From contig JAFYYX010000001.1 of assembly GCA_017548925.1 (NCBI GenBank), forward strand, positions 734,852 through 798,851: a stretch of DNA of 64,000 bases, in the 5' to 3' direction. The notes beneath the pieces are model-generated. The model searched no databases. It worked only from the letters and a program-made list of their open reading frames with translations, and was not told the DNA's origin. The position numbers and the translations under genes are program-made. Each line of letters opens with the position of its first letter. Within the stretch, counting starts at the first letter, position 1. The DNA is from Bacilli bacterium. GTDB lineage: Bacteria > Bacillota_I > Bacilli_A > RF39 > UBA660. This document shows positions 21,328 through 29,695 of the stretch, one piece after another.

Positions 21328-23703
21328 CTACTTTTTGAAGCTTTCAGCATATTTTTTAATATTTGATAAGTTTGGTATTACTTCCATTTTTCCTTTTTTA
21401 ATTTCAATTAATGTAGGAGCTTGTTTTACACCAAACTTATTAGTCATTTCAACATTTTCTTCAGCATCAACAAATTCATATTTAACTTTATATTTTTCTA
21501 AAAGTTTTTTTGCTGATGCACAGTTAGGACATGTTTTAGTTCCAAATAGTAAAACACCATCTTTTACTTTTTCTTCTTCACATTTGCAAGCTTTATCTTC
21601 ACATTTAACATTTTTTTTCTTAGTTGATTTTAAAGCTTTGCACATGTCATATTCTTTTCTCATTTCAAATTCTTTAGATTTACCATCATTCCAGTTCTTA
21701 ACAGGTCTATAGTAACCAGTAATTCTACTATATACTTCAGTTTCTTCACCACATTCAGGACACTTATAAACTTCACCTTTAATATATCCATGATTCTTAC
21801 ATACAGAATATGTTGGACTCATTGTATAGTATGGAAGTTTATAGTTTTCAGCAATCTTTCTAACTAAGTTAGCAGCAGCTTTCCAATCTTCAAGTCTTTC
21901 ACCCATAAATGCATGGAATACAGTTCCTGATGTATAAAGTGTTTGTAAGTCATCTTGAATATCAAGAGCAGCAAATATATCATCAGTATATCCAACAGGT
22001 AAGTGTGAACTATTTGTGTAATATGGAGTTTCATCATCAGATGCAGTAATAATATCTGGATATAGTGCTTTATCCTTTTTAGCCATTCTATATGAAGTAG
22101 ATTCAGCAGGAGTAGCTTCAAGGTTATATAAATCTCCATATTCTTCTTGGTAATCTGATAATTTTTCTCTCATGAAGTTAAGAACATCTTTAGTAAATTT
22201 TTGTGCATTTTCATGAGTTAAATCTTCTTTAATCCATTTAGCATTTAAACATACTTCATTCATACCAACTAAACCAATAGTTGAGAAATGGTTATTAAAT
22301 GTTCCTAAGTATCTCTTAGTATATGGATATAATCCTTCATCAAGGAGTTTAGTGATTACATTACGTTTAATTTTTAAACTTCTTGCAGCAATATTCATTA
22401 ATTTTTCTAGTCTTTCATAGAATTCATTTTCATCTTTAGATAGATATGCAATTCTTGGCATGTTAATTGTTACAACACCAACAGATCCTGTTGATTCACC
22501 AGAACCAAAGTATCCACCAGATTTTTTACGAAGTTCTCTTAAGTCTAGTCTTAAACGGCAGCACATTGATCTAACATCAGATGGTTCCATATCACTATTA
22601 ATATAATTTGAGAAATAAGGAGTACCATATTTAGCTGTCATTTCAAATAATAATTTATTATTTTCTGTTTCAGACCAATCAAAGTCTTTAGTAATTGAAT
22701 ATGTTGGAATTGGATATTGGAATCCACGTCCATTAGCATCTCCTTCGATCATTATTTCGATGAATGCTTTATTAATCATATTCATTTCTTTTTGACAATC
22801 TTTATATTTAAAGTCAACTTCTTTTCCACCAATTAAACAGTTAAGTTCAGCAAGGTCATTTGGTACAACCCAGTCAAGTGTTATGTTTGTAAATGGAGCT
22901 TGAGTACCCCATCTTGATGGAGTATTAACGCCATATACAAAACTTTGAATACATTGTTTAACATCGTGATAATTTAAATTATCAATTTTAACAAATGGAG
23001 CAAGGTATGTATCAAAAGATGAGAATGCTTGAGCACCAGCCCATTCATTTTGCATGATACCTAAGAAGTTAACCATTTGATTACATAATGTAGATAAGTG
23101 TTTAGCAGGTGCTGATGTAATTTTACCAGGAACTCCTCCTAAACCTTCTTTAATAAGTTGTTTTAAACTCCAACCAGCACAGTATCCAGTAAGCATTGAT
23201 AAATCATGGATATGGAAATCACAATCTCTATGTGCTTTAGCTATTTCTTCATCATATACTTCAGATAGCCAGTAGTTTGCTGTAATAGCTCCTGAGTTAG
23301 ATAGAATTAAACCACCAACTGAATATGTAACTGTTGAGTTTTCTTTAACTCTCCAGTCAGTTACATTAATATAACTATTAACAACTTGTTTATAGTCAAG
23401 GATTGTTGATTGCATAGCTCTTTGTTTTTCATGTAATTTACGATATAGAATGTATGCTTTAGCAACTCCAGTATAACCAGCTTGTGATAATACTTCCTCA
23501 ACTTTATCTTGGATAACTTCAACATCTATAATGTTATCCTTTACTTCAGGTGCAAATGCTGCAGTTACTTTAAGTGATAGAAAATCAATTACATTTTCAT
23601 CATAATTAACTTCCTCTGCATCAAATGCTTTTGTAATAGCCCCCTTGATTTTTTCAATTTCGAATGGAACAATTTTTCCATCTCTTTTTCTTACTTTATA
23701 CAT
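21328..23703 (-). CDS. nrdD: Anaerobic ribonucleoside-triphosphate reductase fused to a thioredoxin-like domain
   Basis: A 791-residue class III ribonucleotide reductase. An N-terminal ATP-cone (about 1-95) provides allosteric control. The catalytic Cys in GYCAGWSL, the SMCCRLRLD segment and GSVGVVTINMPR form the barrel core. A Cys4 zinc site (CKNHGY and CPECGEE) and the glycyl-radical loop ITGYY (Gly about 663) follow. A Cys-rich linker then joins a thioredoxin/glutaredoxin-like domain (about 713-791) with CPNC at about 725-728 and a cis-Pro motif QAPT. The enzyme makes dNTPs without oxygen. The fused redoxin probably reduces the active site, and the adjacent trxB fits that. The RBS is GGAGG. 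Confidence 0.95.
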   Translation of the reverse strand: MYKVRKRDGKIVPFEIEKIKGAITKAFDAEEVNYDENVIDFLSLKVTAAFAPEVKDNIIDVEVIQDKVEEVLSQAGYTGVAKAYILYRKLHEKQRAMQSTILDYKQVVNSYINVTDWRVKENSTVTYSVGGLILSNSGAITANYWLSEVYDEEIAKAHRDCDFHIHDLSMLTGYCAGWSLKQLIKEGLGGVPGKITSAPAKHLSTLCNQMVNFLGIMQNEWAGAQAFSSFDTYLAPFVKIDNLNYHDVKQCIQSFVYGVNTPSRWGTQAPFTNITLDWVVPNDLAELNCLIGGKEVDFKYKDCQKEMNMINKAFIEIMIEGDANGRGFQYPIPTYSITKDFDWSETENNKLLFEMTAKYGTPYFSNYINSDMEPSDVRSMCCRLRLDLRELRKKSGGYFGSGESTGSVGVVTINMPRIAYLSKDENEFYERLEKLMNIAARSLKIKRNVITKLLDEGLYPYTKRYLGTFNNHFSTIGLVGMNEVCLNAKWIKEDLTHENAQKFTKDVLNFMREKLSDYQEEYGDLYNLEATPAESTSYRMAKKDKALYPDIITASDDETPYYTNSSHLPVGYTDDIFAALDIQDDLQTLYTSGTVFHAFMGERLEDWKAAANLVRKIAENYKLPYYTMSPTYSVCKNHGYIKGEVYKCPECGEETEVYSRITGYYRPVKNWNDGKSKEFEMRKEYDMCKALKSTKKKNVKCEDKACKCEEEKVKDGVLLFGTKTCPNCASAKKLLEKYKVKYEFVDAEENVEMTNKFGVKQAPTLIEIKKGKMEVIPNLSNIKKYAESFKK

Positions 23704-23716
23704 TTTCTTTACCTCC

Positions 23717-24400
23717 TCATATTCCCCTAACTTTAACGTTAGGATATTTCCCTTTCATCTTCTTTTGTATATCAAGTAATTCTTCTTTTGAAAATGATTC
23801 TAGGTTTTTACCTAAAACATTTTCACTTTGTTCAAAATTTTGTAAATACATCTTATTCCCATCAACATACTCACAAATTTCGAAGATTTTATCTATATCA
23901 TGAATGTTTTTTATGATTGTTGTTCTGAATTCATGATCTATAGAACAATTTTTAAGTAGTTCAATGCTTCTTTTTAGTTTATCTACTTTTGGACTTATGC
24001 AACAAACTTCTTTATATAGTGGCAAAGGATTTTTAATATCCATTGCAACATAATCAAGTAAGTTGTCATTAAGTAGTTCTTCCAAGATATCAGGATTACT
24101 ACCATTAGTATCCAGTTTAACTAAAAAGCCCATATCTTTGACCCTTCTAATAAATCTAGTTAGGTCTGCTTGAACTGTAGGTTCGCCCCCACTGATAACA
24201 ACGCCATCTATTACCCCTTTCCTTTTATTTAAATAAGAAAATATTTCTTCTTCATCAATTAGTTCTTCATTTTCATGTCCAATTAAACCAGAGTTTTGAC
24301 AATATGAACATTTAAAATTACAACCTTGAGTAAAAAGTATGCATGAGACTTTACCCGGAAAATCTAAAAGTGTTAATTTTTGAAATCCAGCAATTCTCAT
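23717..24400 (-). CDS. nrdG: Anaerobic ribonucleotide reductase activating protein
   Basis: A 227-residue radical-SAM enzyme. LFTQGCNFKCSYCQNSG carries the CxxxCxxC cluster motif (about 26-33) and ISGGEPT the SAM-binding GGE motif. It installs the glycyl radical on NrdD using SAM and a 4Fe-4S cluster. Its ATG overlaps the TAA of the upstream NrdD-like gene (TAATG), and it ends in TGA 13 nt before nrdD, so all three are translationally linked. Length and motifs are normal. Confidence 0.95.
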   Translation of the reverse strand: MRIAGFQKLTLLDFPGKVSCILFTQGCNFKCSYCQNSGLIGHENEELIDEEEIFSYLNKRKGVIDGVVISGGEPTVQADLTRFIRRVKDMGFLVKLDTNGSNPDILEELLNDNLLDYVAMDIKNPLPLYKEVCCISPKVDKLKRSIELLKNCSIDHEFRTTIIKNIHDIDKIFEICEYVDGNKMYLQNFEQSENVLGKNLESFSKEELLDIQKKMKGKYPNVKVRGI

Positions 24401-26340
24401 TATTTATCAACCTGTAATTTTACAAATCCGATGTCATCATTCATAAGTCCAATTATTTGATCTACAATTTTCTTATTATTGGTTTTATTAGAAATATTAA
24501 TTGTTGCAAGACATCCACCAGATAGTAGTTCTTGCACTTTTGATAGTTCCTTATTATTTGTAATAAATTTCGCTGTATCTATTAATTCGTAGGCATTTTT
24601 ATCTGTTATCTCTTTATGCATGCCATATATTGATTTATCAATTCCAATGAAATGTTTTCTTGATGTTAAACCACTTGGTTCAAACATTTGAAAATTAAGT
24701 TTTGTTTCATCTGAGAATTGTTTAATCTTTTTATCAATGTATTTTAAAATCTTTATTAATAATTCATATTGTTTTGTTTCATCAGTTTCAAATGAAAGAA
24801 CACATTCTTTTAAACCAACAAGTCCAATATTTACAACTCCAGATTTTAAAATCTTTCTAATTTTTTGACCTGGTTCCAATCTTTCATCACCAAGTACATT
24901 TCCATTAAATAGAACTTGATAATTTTCTTTACTTTTATTACCCATTGTTTCAAAAGCAAGGAGTAATTGATTTTTTGTTAACTCTAACAAAGAATCAAGT
25001 TCTTCATAAAAATGTGAAATGTTGTGATTATTAAGATATTTAAGTCCAAGTCTTGCCATATTAATTGAAGTACTTGTAACAATCATTCTTCCATTTGATC
25101 TTTTTTCATCATTAAGTGATTCAAATATTCTAAGACCATTACTAAAGTATTCAACATCATTTGTTGTATCTTTGTTATATGAACTACTAGGAAATGAAAT
25201 AAATACATTTTTTTGATTTATTATTAAGCTTGCTATTCTTCCTAAGTATCCTTCATCAATATCATGAACGATTTTAAATACTACGTGTACATTATCAAGT
25301 GCTTTATTATCATTTAAATATGAAATAATTGTTTCTTTAATAAATGTTGCTACACTCGAATAACTTGTACTAACACTTATTGTATAACCATTACTTGTTT
25401 GATAAGTTTTTAAGTTATTAAATATTCTTGAGATAGTTGAAACAATAAATGCTTTTTCACTTTCATATGTATCTTTAATAATAATTTTAAATACATTTTT
25501 TAAAATTGAATTACTGATGTATTGTTCAAAATAACTAACATCAATATCAATATCATTTACTTTATTAATTATTTCTTCCACTTTATTAAAAGGAACAAAT
25601 TCAGAAATACCATTTACTTCAAAATAACACTTAAGTTTTTGTTTTAAAGTATTTTTATAGTGATTTAGAAAATACCCTTCTAGTAAAGTATCTATATTAT
25701 TAATTCCTATTTCTGAACTTATTTCACTTTGTGCATTTATAATGCTACTTATAAATTCATCTAAGAATTCATCATCATCGCTTATATTTAATTTTAAATT
25801 TAAATGAGATATATAACCTAGTGGAAAAAATTCTAAATTGTGAATATATATATTTCCTTCTTCATATGCTCTTACATATTTTGAATCTAAAATATATGAT
25901 TTAGCATATTCAGAAGAAATTGTTTTACCAAACTTATGTAGAAGTTTTCTTGGAGTAAGTGTTGTATCAACATTTTCAATACTTTCTACAACTTTTACAA
26001 ATTTATGTTGTTGTTTTTCACTAAAGACTTTTCTTGATGCAGCTCTTTTTTGTCTATAGTCTTGATAAGCATTATATACTTCAGTAAATCCCATTTTTTG
26101 TAAGTGATTAACAATTGTATCTTGAATATCTTCAACACTTATTGTTTTACGATCACCATAATTATCATTTATATATTTAAGTACACTTTCAAATACACTA
26201 TAGATTTGTTTTTCATCAGGATCTTGGTATACAGCATCAAATGCTTTTTTGATTGCAATAGCAACTTTAGAAGCATTGAAGTCAACTCTTTGACCACTAC
26301 GTTTAACAACAACTAAGTTTTCGAGAACTTCATTCCACAT
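24400..26340 (-). CDS. NrdD-like paralogue lacking catalytic cysteines and glycyl-radical domain
   Basis: A 646-residue protein whose N-terminal 95 residues are an ATP-cone (VKRSGQRVDFNASKVAIAIK, then VNHLQKMGFTEVYNAY). The rest follows the NrdD barrel: TLTPRKLL, YIHNLEFFPLGYISHLNLKL, MIVTSTSINMARLGLKYL and NIGLVGLKECVL line up with the downstream NrdD. Where NrdD has GYCAGWSL this has GYISHLNL, and the SMCCRL segment is missing. The protein stops just before the point where NrdD enters its zinc/glycyl-radical domain. It is probably not a reductase. As first gene of the operon it may be a regulatory or structural partner. The RBS is GGTGAGG. Confidence 0.8.
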   Translation of the reverse strand: MWNEVLENLVVVKRSGQRVDFNASKVAIAIKKAFDAVYQDPDEKQIYSVFESVLKYINDNYGDRKTISVEDIQDTIVNHLQKMGFTEVYNAYQDYRQKRAASRKVFSEKQQHKFVKVVESIENVDTTLTPRKLLHKFGKTISSEYAKSYILDSKYVRAYEEGNIYIHNLEFFPLGYISHLNLKLNISDDDEFLDEFISSIINAQSEISSEIGINNIDTLLEGYFLNHYKNTLKQKLKCYFEVNGISEFVPFNKVEEIINKVNDIDIDVSYFEQYISNSILKNVFKIIIKDTYESEKAFIVSTISRIFNNLKTYQTSNGYTISVSTSYSSVATFIKETIISYLNDNKALDNVHVVFKIVHDIDEGYLGRIASLIINQKNVFISFPSSSYNKDTTNDVEYFSNGLRIFESLNDEKRSNGRMIVTSTSINMARLGLKYLNNHNISHFYEELDSLLELTKNQLLLAFETMGNKSKENYQVLFNGNVLGDERLEPGQKIRKILKSGVVNIGLVGLKECVLSFETDETKQYELLIKILKYIDKKIKQFSDETKLNFQMFEPSGLTSRKHFIGIDKSIYGMHKEITDKNAYELIDTAKFITNNKELSKVQELLSGGCLATINISNKTNNKKIVDQIIGLMNDDIGFVKLQVDK

Positions 26341-26645
26341 ATATACCTCACCTACCTTTATCGTAATTAAATCGTACCATTTAATTTTTAAAGTATCAAT
26401 GTTTTTTTACACAACTTTTTTAAATTTTACACTTTTTGATTTTTTGCAAAATTAATTTTTTGATAAAAAAAACATAAATACTAGGGTTTTCTTAAGAATG
26501 TACTATTTTTCGGCATATATATGGACTTTACACGTGATATACAATATAAAATTTATTTTGTTTTTTTCTTAGTATTTATATTGTTTACTTAAAGTATAAA
26601 ATATTAAGGTAAACAAAAAAGACTTGTGAAAAATATCACAAATCT
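26341..26645. other. 305-bp gap: promoter region of the anaerobic reductase operon
   Basis: Very AT-rich, with no open frame. A segment at about 26529-26546 (ACACGTGATATACAATAT) loosely resembles an NrdR box (ACACWATAT...), but a clear second box at the usual spacing is not seen. A long 5' leader is likely, since no good -10 lies near the start codon. The metK stop and a short A-rich tract close the left-hand gene. Confidence 0.35.
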
Positions 26646-27428
26646 TTAATATAAGCCCCATTCTGCAAGCTTTTCAAAGCCACCTATACTATTTATATAC
26701 TCTCTTGCTATTTCAACTATCTCACTATATTCTTTTCCATCTACAGTTGTATCTCCAATAGCACAAGATAGTTCTATAACTTTATTTTCTTTTTGAGCTT
26801 TTAAAAATGCATATATATTAATTGCAACATCAGCTTTAGATAAATCTTTTCCATGTAGACCACCACCAGTTACACTTCTAGCCATATCACTACCAAGTTT
26901 TCTATTAACAGCTCCCGAATCAACATCAGATCCACCAGTCCAATCCCCAAGTGGATTAATAATAGCGTTAGGATAATCTTTTAATAGTTCATCTTTAGAT
27001 GCATTACTTTGACATATTATTAATTTATCTTTATCAAGTATATATTTACCATCAGATGGATATTTAGAGTATATATCATGAGCTATTTTGGATAACTTAA
27101 TTTCTTCTTCATTTAAAGGTACTCCTTTAAATATTCCATTATCTCCACATCTAATAATATCCCTTTGATTATTATTAAGATATACATCTTGACTTACTAT
27201 TTGTAAATCAAGTTTTAAATTACCTCCTATTCTATTTACTATTTTTAAAATATCATCATATTTATAATCAACATCAGTTTCTATAATAATATGACAATTA
27301 TCATGACCAAGTAGTATTTCAACTGCTATTTTAGGATTATCTTTTAGTTTATATCCTAAATCAACAATAGCTCCAGCAATTCTATCAGCTACTTTGTCTG
27401 GATGAGATGGATTAACTTTTTCTATCAT
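26646..27428 (-). CDS. metK: Compact S-adenosylmethionine synthetase
   Basis: Makes SAM from methionine and ATP. Signature motifs are present: NPSHPDKVADR (about 6-16), GDNGIFKG, GDWTGGSDVDSG and VTGGGLHGKDLSKADVA (the phosphate-binding loop). At 260 residues it is much shorter than typical MetK (about 385-400). The middle of the protein, including the usual KTQV segment, is reduced. The ATG at 27428 is chosen because AAGGAGGAG sits six bases before it. A SAM-I riboswitch precedes it, which strongly supports the assignment. Compact members of this family exist in other anaerobes. Confidence 0.88.
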   Translation of the reverse strand: MIEKVNPSHPDKVADRIAGAIVDLGYKLKDNPKIAVEILLGHDNCHIIIETDVDYKYDDILKIVNRIGGNLKLDLQIVSQDVYLNNNQRDIIRCGDNGIFKGVPLNEEEIKLSKIAHDIYSKYPSDGKYILDKDKLIICQSNASKDELLKDYPNAIINPLGDWTGGSDVDSGAVNRKLGSDMARSVTGGGLHGKDLSKADVAINIYAFLKAQKENKVIELSCAIGDTTVDGKEYSEIVEIAREYINSIGGFEKLAEWGLY

Positions 27429-27484
27429 AATAAACTCCTCCTTCATATAAAAAGTTAATATTTAACATCTTTTTTTAGATAAGA

Positions 27485-27516
27485 AAAAGGACTTAAGATA
27501 ACTCTTAAGTCCTTTT
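27485..27516 (-). terminator. Riboswitch-controlled terminator ahead of metK
   Basis: A 14-bp stem (AAAAGGACTTAAGA and complement, loop TAAC), followed by TTTTTCTT on the minus strand, between the SAM-I aptamer and metK. Binding of SAM should favour this terminator. Confidence 0.85.
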
Positions 27517-27530
27517 ATAAACTTTTTTGT

Positions 27531-27616
27531 TATCTTATCGTTCTAGCTTTACCACCTAATCTAATAGGTTGGTGTGATTTCAACGGGCTAGTCCCTCAAT
27601 CACTCTTTATAAGATG
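27531..27616 (-). ncRNA. SAM-I (S-box) riboswitch of metK
   Basis: On the minus strand the S-box core is readable: CTTATAAAGAGTGATTGAGG, GACTAGCCCGTTGAAAT, CACCAACCT, AGGTGGTAAAGCTAGAACG and the closing GATAAGAT. It matches the SAM-I consensus (CTTATxAAGAG, GGGACTGGCCC, GATGAAA, CGGCAACC, GGTGCTAA, GATAAG). It regulates metK by SAM-dependent transcription termination. A TATAAT at about 27628-27633 (minus sense, overlapping the end of the upstream gene) is a likely promoter. Confidence 0.92.
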
Positions 27617-27636
27617 TTATAAACATTATAATACTA

Positions 27637-28035
27637 TTAATTATTATTATCAATTGGTTTTCGTTCTCTATTTTTAGATTGAAAATAATCTCTATCATCC
27701 AATCTATTCATATAATCTTCTATTGCTTTATTACATATTTCACTAGCTTTTTTTGATCTATCCCTTGTCCACTTTTCAATATAATTATTTTCTGACAACA
27801 CTTTTGTAAAATAAAAAAGTTTAAAAACAACATTAATATCTAATTCATTAAAATCTTTAGATAAAACAACATTGTGTCGATAGTATTTAGGATCAATACC
27901 AAACATTCTACAAAGAGATTCACTTGTTTGTCCAATGTCTATTCTAATACACTCAATACAAATTCCTGCATAATGTTGTTCTCCATATTCTTTTAGTTTA
28001 TCATACCATTCATTAAATCCTTCATCACTCATCAT
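27637..28035 (-). CDS. Hypothetical protein, helical
   Basis: A 132-residue soluble, mostly helical protein. Segments GFNEWYDKLKEYGEQHYAGI and FGIDPKYYRHNV are the most distinctive. The C-terminus is Asn/Arg-rich. No family is recognised and no membrane segment or signal peptide is present. It has a strong RBS (GGAGGAG) and is divergent from the LysR gene, separated by about 90 bp that must hold both promoters. Confidence 0.5.
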   Translation of the reverse strand: MMSDEGFNEWYDKLKEYGEQHYAGICIECIRIDIGQTSESLCRMFGIDPKYYRHNVVLSKDFNELDINVVFKLFYFTKVLSENNYIEKWTRDRSKKASEICNKAIEDYMNRLDDRDYFQSKNRERKPIDNNN

Positions 28036-28127
28036 ATATTTATCTCCTCCTACTTGTATTATAAAAAAATATTAAATATAATAAAAATGAATGTTTTTTA
28101 TAATAAACATAAATAGGAGTTATGAAT

Positions 28128-29030
28128 ATGAACATTGATTTTGAATTATATAGAATATTTTATGAAGTTGCCAATGAAGGAAATATAACTAAAGCCGCTA
28201 ATAAACTTAATTTAACTCAACCTGCAATATCTAAATCAATTAAAAATCTAGAAGACCAATTAGGTGGTACACTATTTGTCAGATCTAAAAAAGGTGTTAC
28301 ATTAACGGAAGAAGGTAAAACTTTTTATAAATACATAAAAAATGCCATGATATATATTGAAAATGCAGAAAATGAATTTACTAATTTAGTTAATTTAGAA
28401 ACTGGTACAATCAAAATAGGAAGTAGTACTAATCTTACAGAAAACTTCTTACTTCCTTATTTAAATTTATTTCATAAAACTTATCCAAAAGTAAAAATAA
28501 AAATAATTACAGATATCGGATCAGAATTAATTAATAAACTTAAAAACGGATTAGTTGATATAGTAATAATGCATTTTATCGATAAAATATGTGATAAAGA
28601 AATAAGTATTAAAAAGATTAAAAATATTGAAACATCATTTATTGCATCTAATAAATATAAAGATTTACAAAATAAAGATATATTTCTACAAGATTTAAAT
28701 AAATATCCCTTGATAATGCAAATTAAAGGATCGAGTAGTAGAGATTTAATTGATATTTATGCATCAAAAAATAATATAAATTTAGAACCGTCTATTGAAC
28801 TAAGTAGTTACACATTAATCGCTGAATTTGTAAAAAATGGATATGGTATCGGAATGTGTACTAAAGAATATATTAATGAGGATTTAAAAAATAAATCATT
28901 GTTTGAGCTTAATATTAAAGATAGTATTCCAAATAGATATATTGGATATGCAACATTAAATAATCACATAAACAGTTTTAGTACATCTAAGCTAATTGAA
29001 ATAATAGAAAAAGATCTAACTAATTGTTAG
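28128..29030 (+). CDS. LysR-family transcriptional regulator
   Basis: A 300-residue regulator. The winged helix is at about 1-62 (NITKAANKLNLTQPAISKSI, then LFVRSKKGVTLTEEG), followed by a helical linker and a periplasmic-binding-like effector domain (about 90-295). The ATG at 28128 is preferred over 28122 because AGGAG lies 8 bases ahead of it. It is divergent from the 27637-28035 gene and convergent with the ABC transporter, sharing a two-way terminator. Its ligand cannot be inferred. Confidence 0.88.
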   Translation: MNIDFELYRIFYEVANEGNITKAANKLNLTQPAISKSIKNLEDQLGGTLFVRSKKGVTLTEEGKTFYKYIKNAMIYIENAENEFTNLVNLETGTIKIGSSTNLTENFLLPYLNLFHKTYPKVKIKIITDIGSELINKLKNGLVDIVIMHFIDKICDKEISIKKIKNIETSFIASNKYKDLQNKDIFLQDLNKYPLIMQIKGSSSRDLIDIYASKNNINLEPSIELSSYTLIAEFVKNGYGIGMCTKEYINEDLKNKSLFELNIKDSIPNRYIGYATLNNHINSFSTSKLIEIIEKDLTNC

Positions 29031-29038
29031 ATCTTTTT
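29008..29038. terminator. Two-way terminator between LysR and ABC genes
   Basis: A 12-bp stem (AAAAGATCTAAC and complement) with T-runs on both strands; both stop codons lie inside it. Confidence 0.85.
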
Positions 29039-29694
29039 TTTAGTTCAAATACTTCATCAACTTTTTCACAAACATTTGGCGAATGTGTAACTATAATTAC
29101 ACATTTACCCTCTTCATGAGCAAGTTTTTTAAATATTTCTAGAACATCGTTTTCTGTTTCTTTATCTAGGTTTCCTGTTGGTTCATCAGCAAGTATTATT
29201 TCTGGATTGTAAGATAAACTTCTAGCAATAGCAATTCTTTGTTGTTCACCACCAGAAAGTTTAAGTACTCTTCTATTAGCTAGATTTTTATTTAAACCTA
29301 CCTCTTCCATTAGTTCTATAGCTTTTTTATCCTTATCTTGTACCTTTACTTTAGATACGTCCATGGAAAGTATTATATTTTCCTTAGCTGTTAACTGTGG
29401 AAGTAAGTTATAACTTTGAAATACAATACCCACATTACTATTTCTATAAGTATCTAAATCCATCTTTTTAAGAGGTTTATCTTTATATAATATTTCACCT
29501 TGGTATTTATTTTCAAGTCCACTTATTAAGGATAGTAGTGTTGTTTTACCGGATCCACTTTTTCCTTTAATAGCATATACTTTACCAGTTTCAAATTCAT
29601 AGTTAATATCTTTTAACACAAATTCATCTTTTGCAGCATCACTATATCTATAAGCAACACTACTAAGTTTAAGTACTACGTCATTTTTCTTCAT
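29020..29694 (-). CDS. ABC transporter ATPase (MacB/LolD type)
   Basis: A 224-residue ATPase. Walker A GKSGSGKTTLL (about 42-52), Q-loop region GIVFQSYNLLPQLT, signature LSGGEQQRIAIARSL, Walker B EIILADEPTGNLD and the switch His in VTHSP are all present. This group powers mechanotransmission or export by FtsX-like permeases. It follows the permease gene by 1 nt. Probable role: handling of antimicrobial peptides or lipoproteins, under the two-component system upstream. Confidence 0.92.
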   Translation of the reverse strand: MKKNDVVLKLSSVAYRYSDAAKDEFVLKDINYEFETGKVYAIKGKSGSGKTTLLSLISGLENKYQGEILYKDKPLKKMDLDTYRNSNVGIVFQSYNLLPQLTAKENIILSMDVSKVKVQDKDKKAIELMEEVGLNKNLANRRVLKLSGGEQQRIAIARSLSYNPEIILADEPTGNLDKETENDVLEIFKKLAHEEGKCVIIVTHSPNVCEKVDEVFELKKRSNN

Positions 29695-29695
29695 A

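Noticed and set aside
21203-21712. Plus-strand open frame of 169 codons opposite trxB and nrdD
   Set aside because: It overlaps two well-supported genes antisense; it shows no motif or RBS, and its composition follows from the opposite strand.
26529-26546. NrdR box upstream of the anaerobic reductase operon
   Set aside because: One loosely matching site without a clear partner at the usual spacing; too weak to call as a feature.
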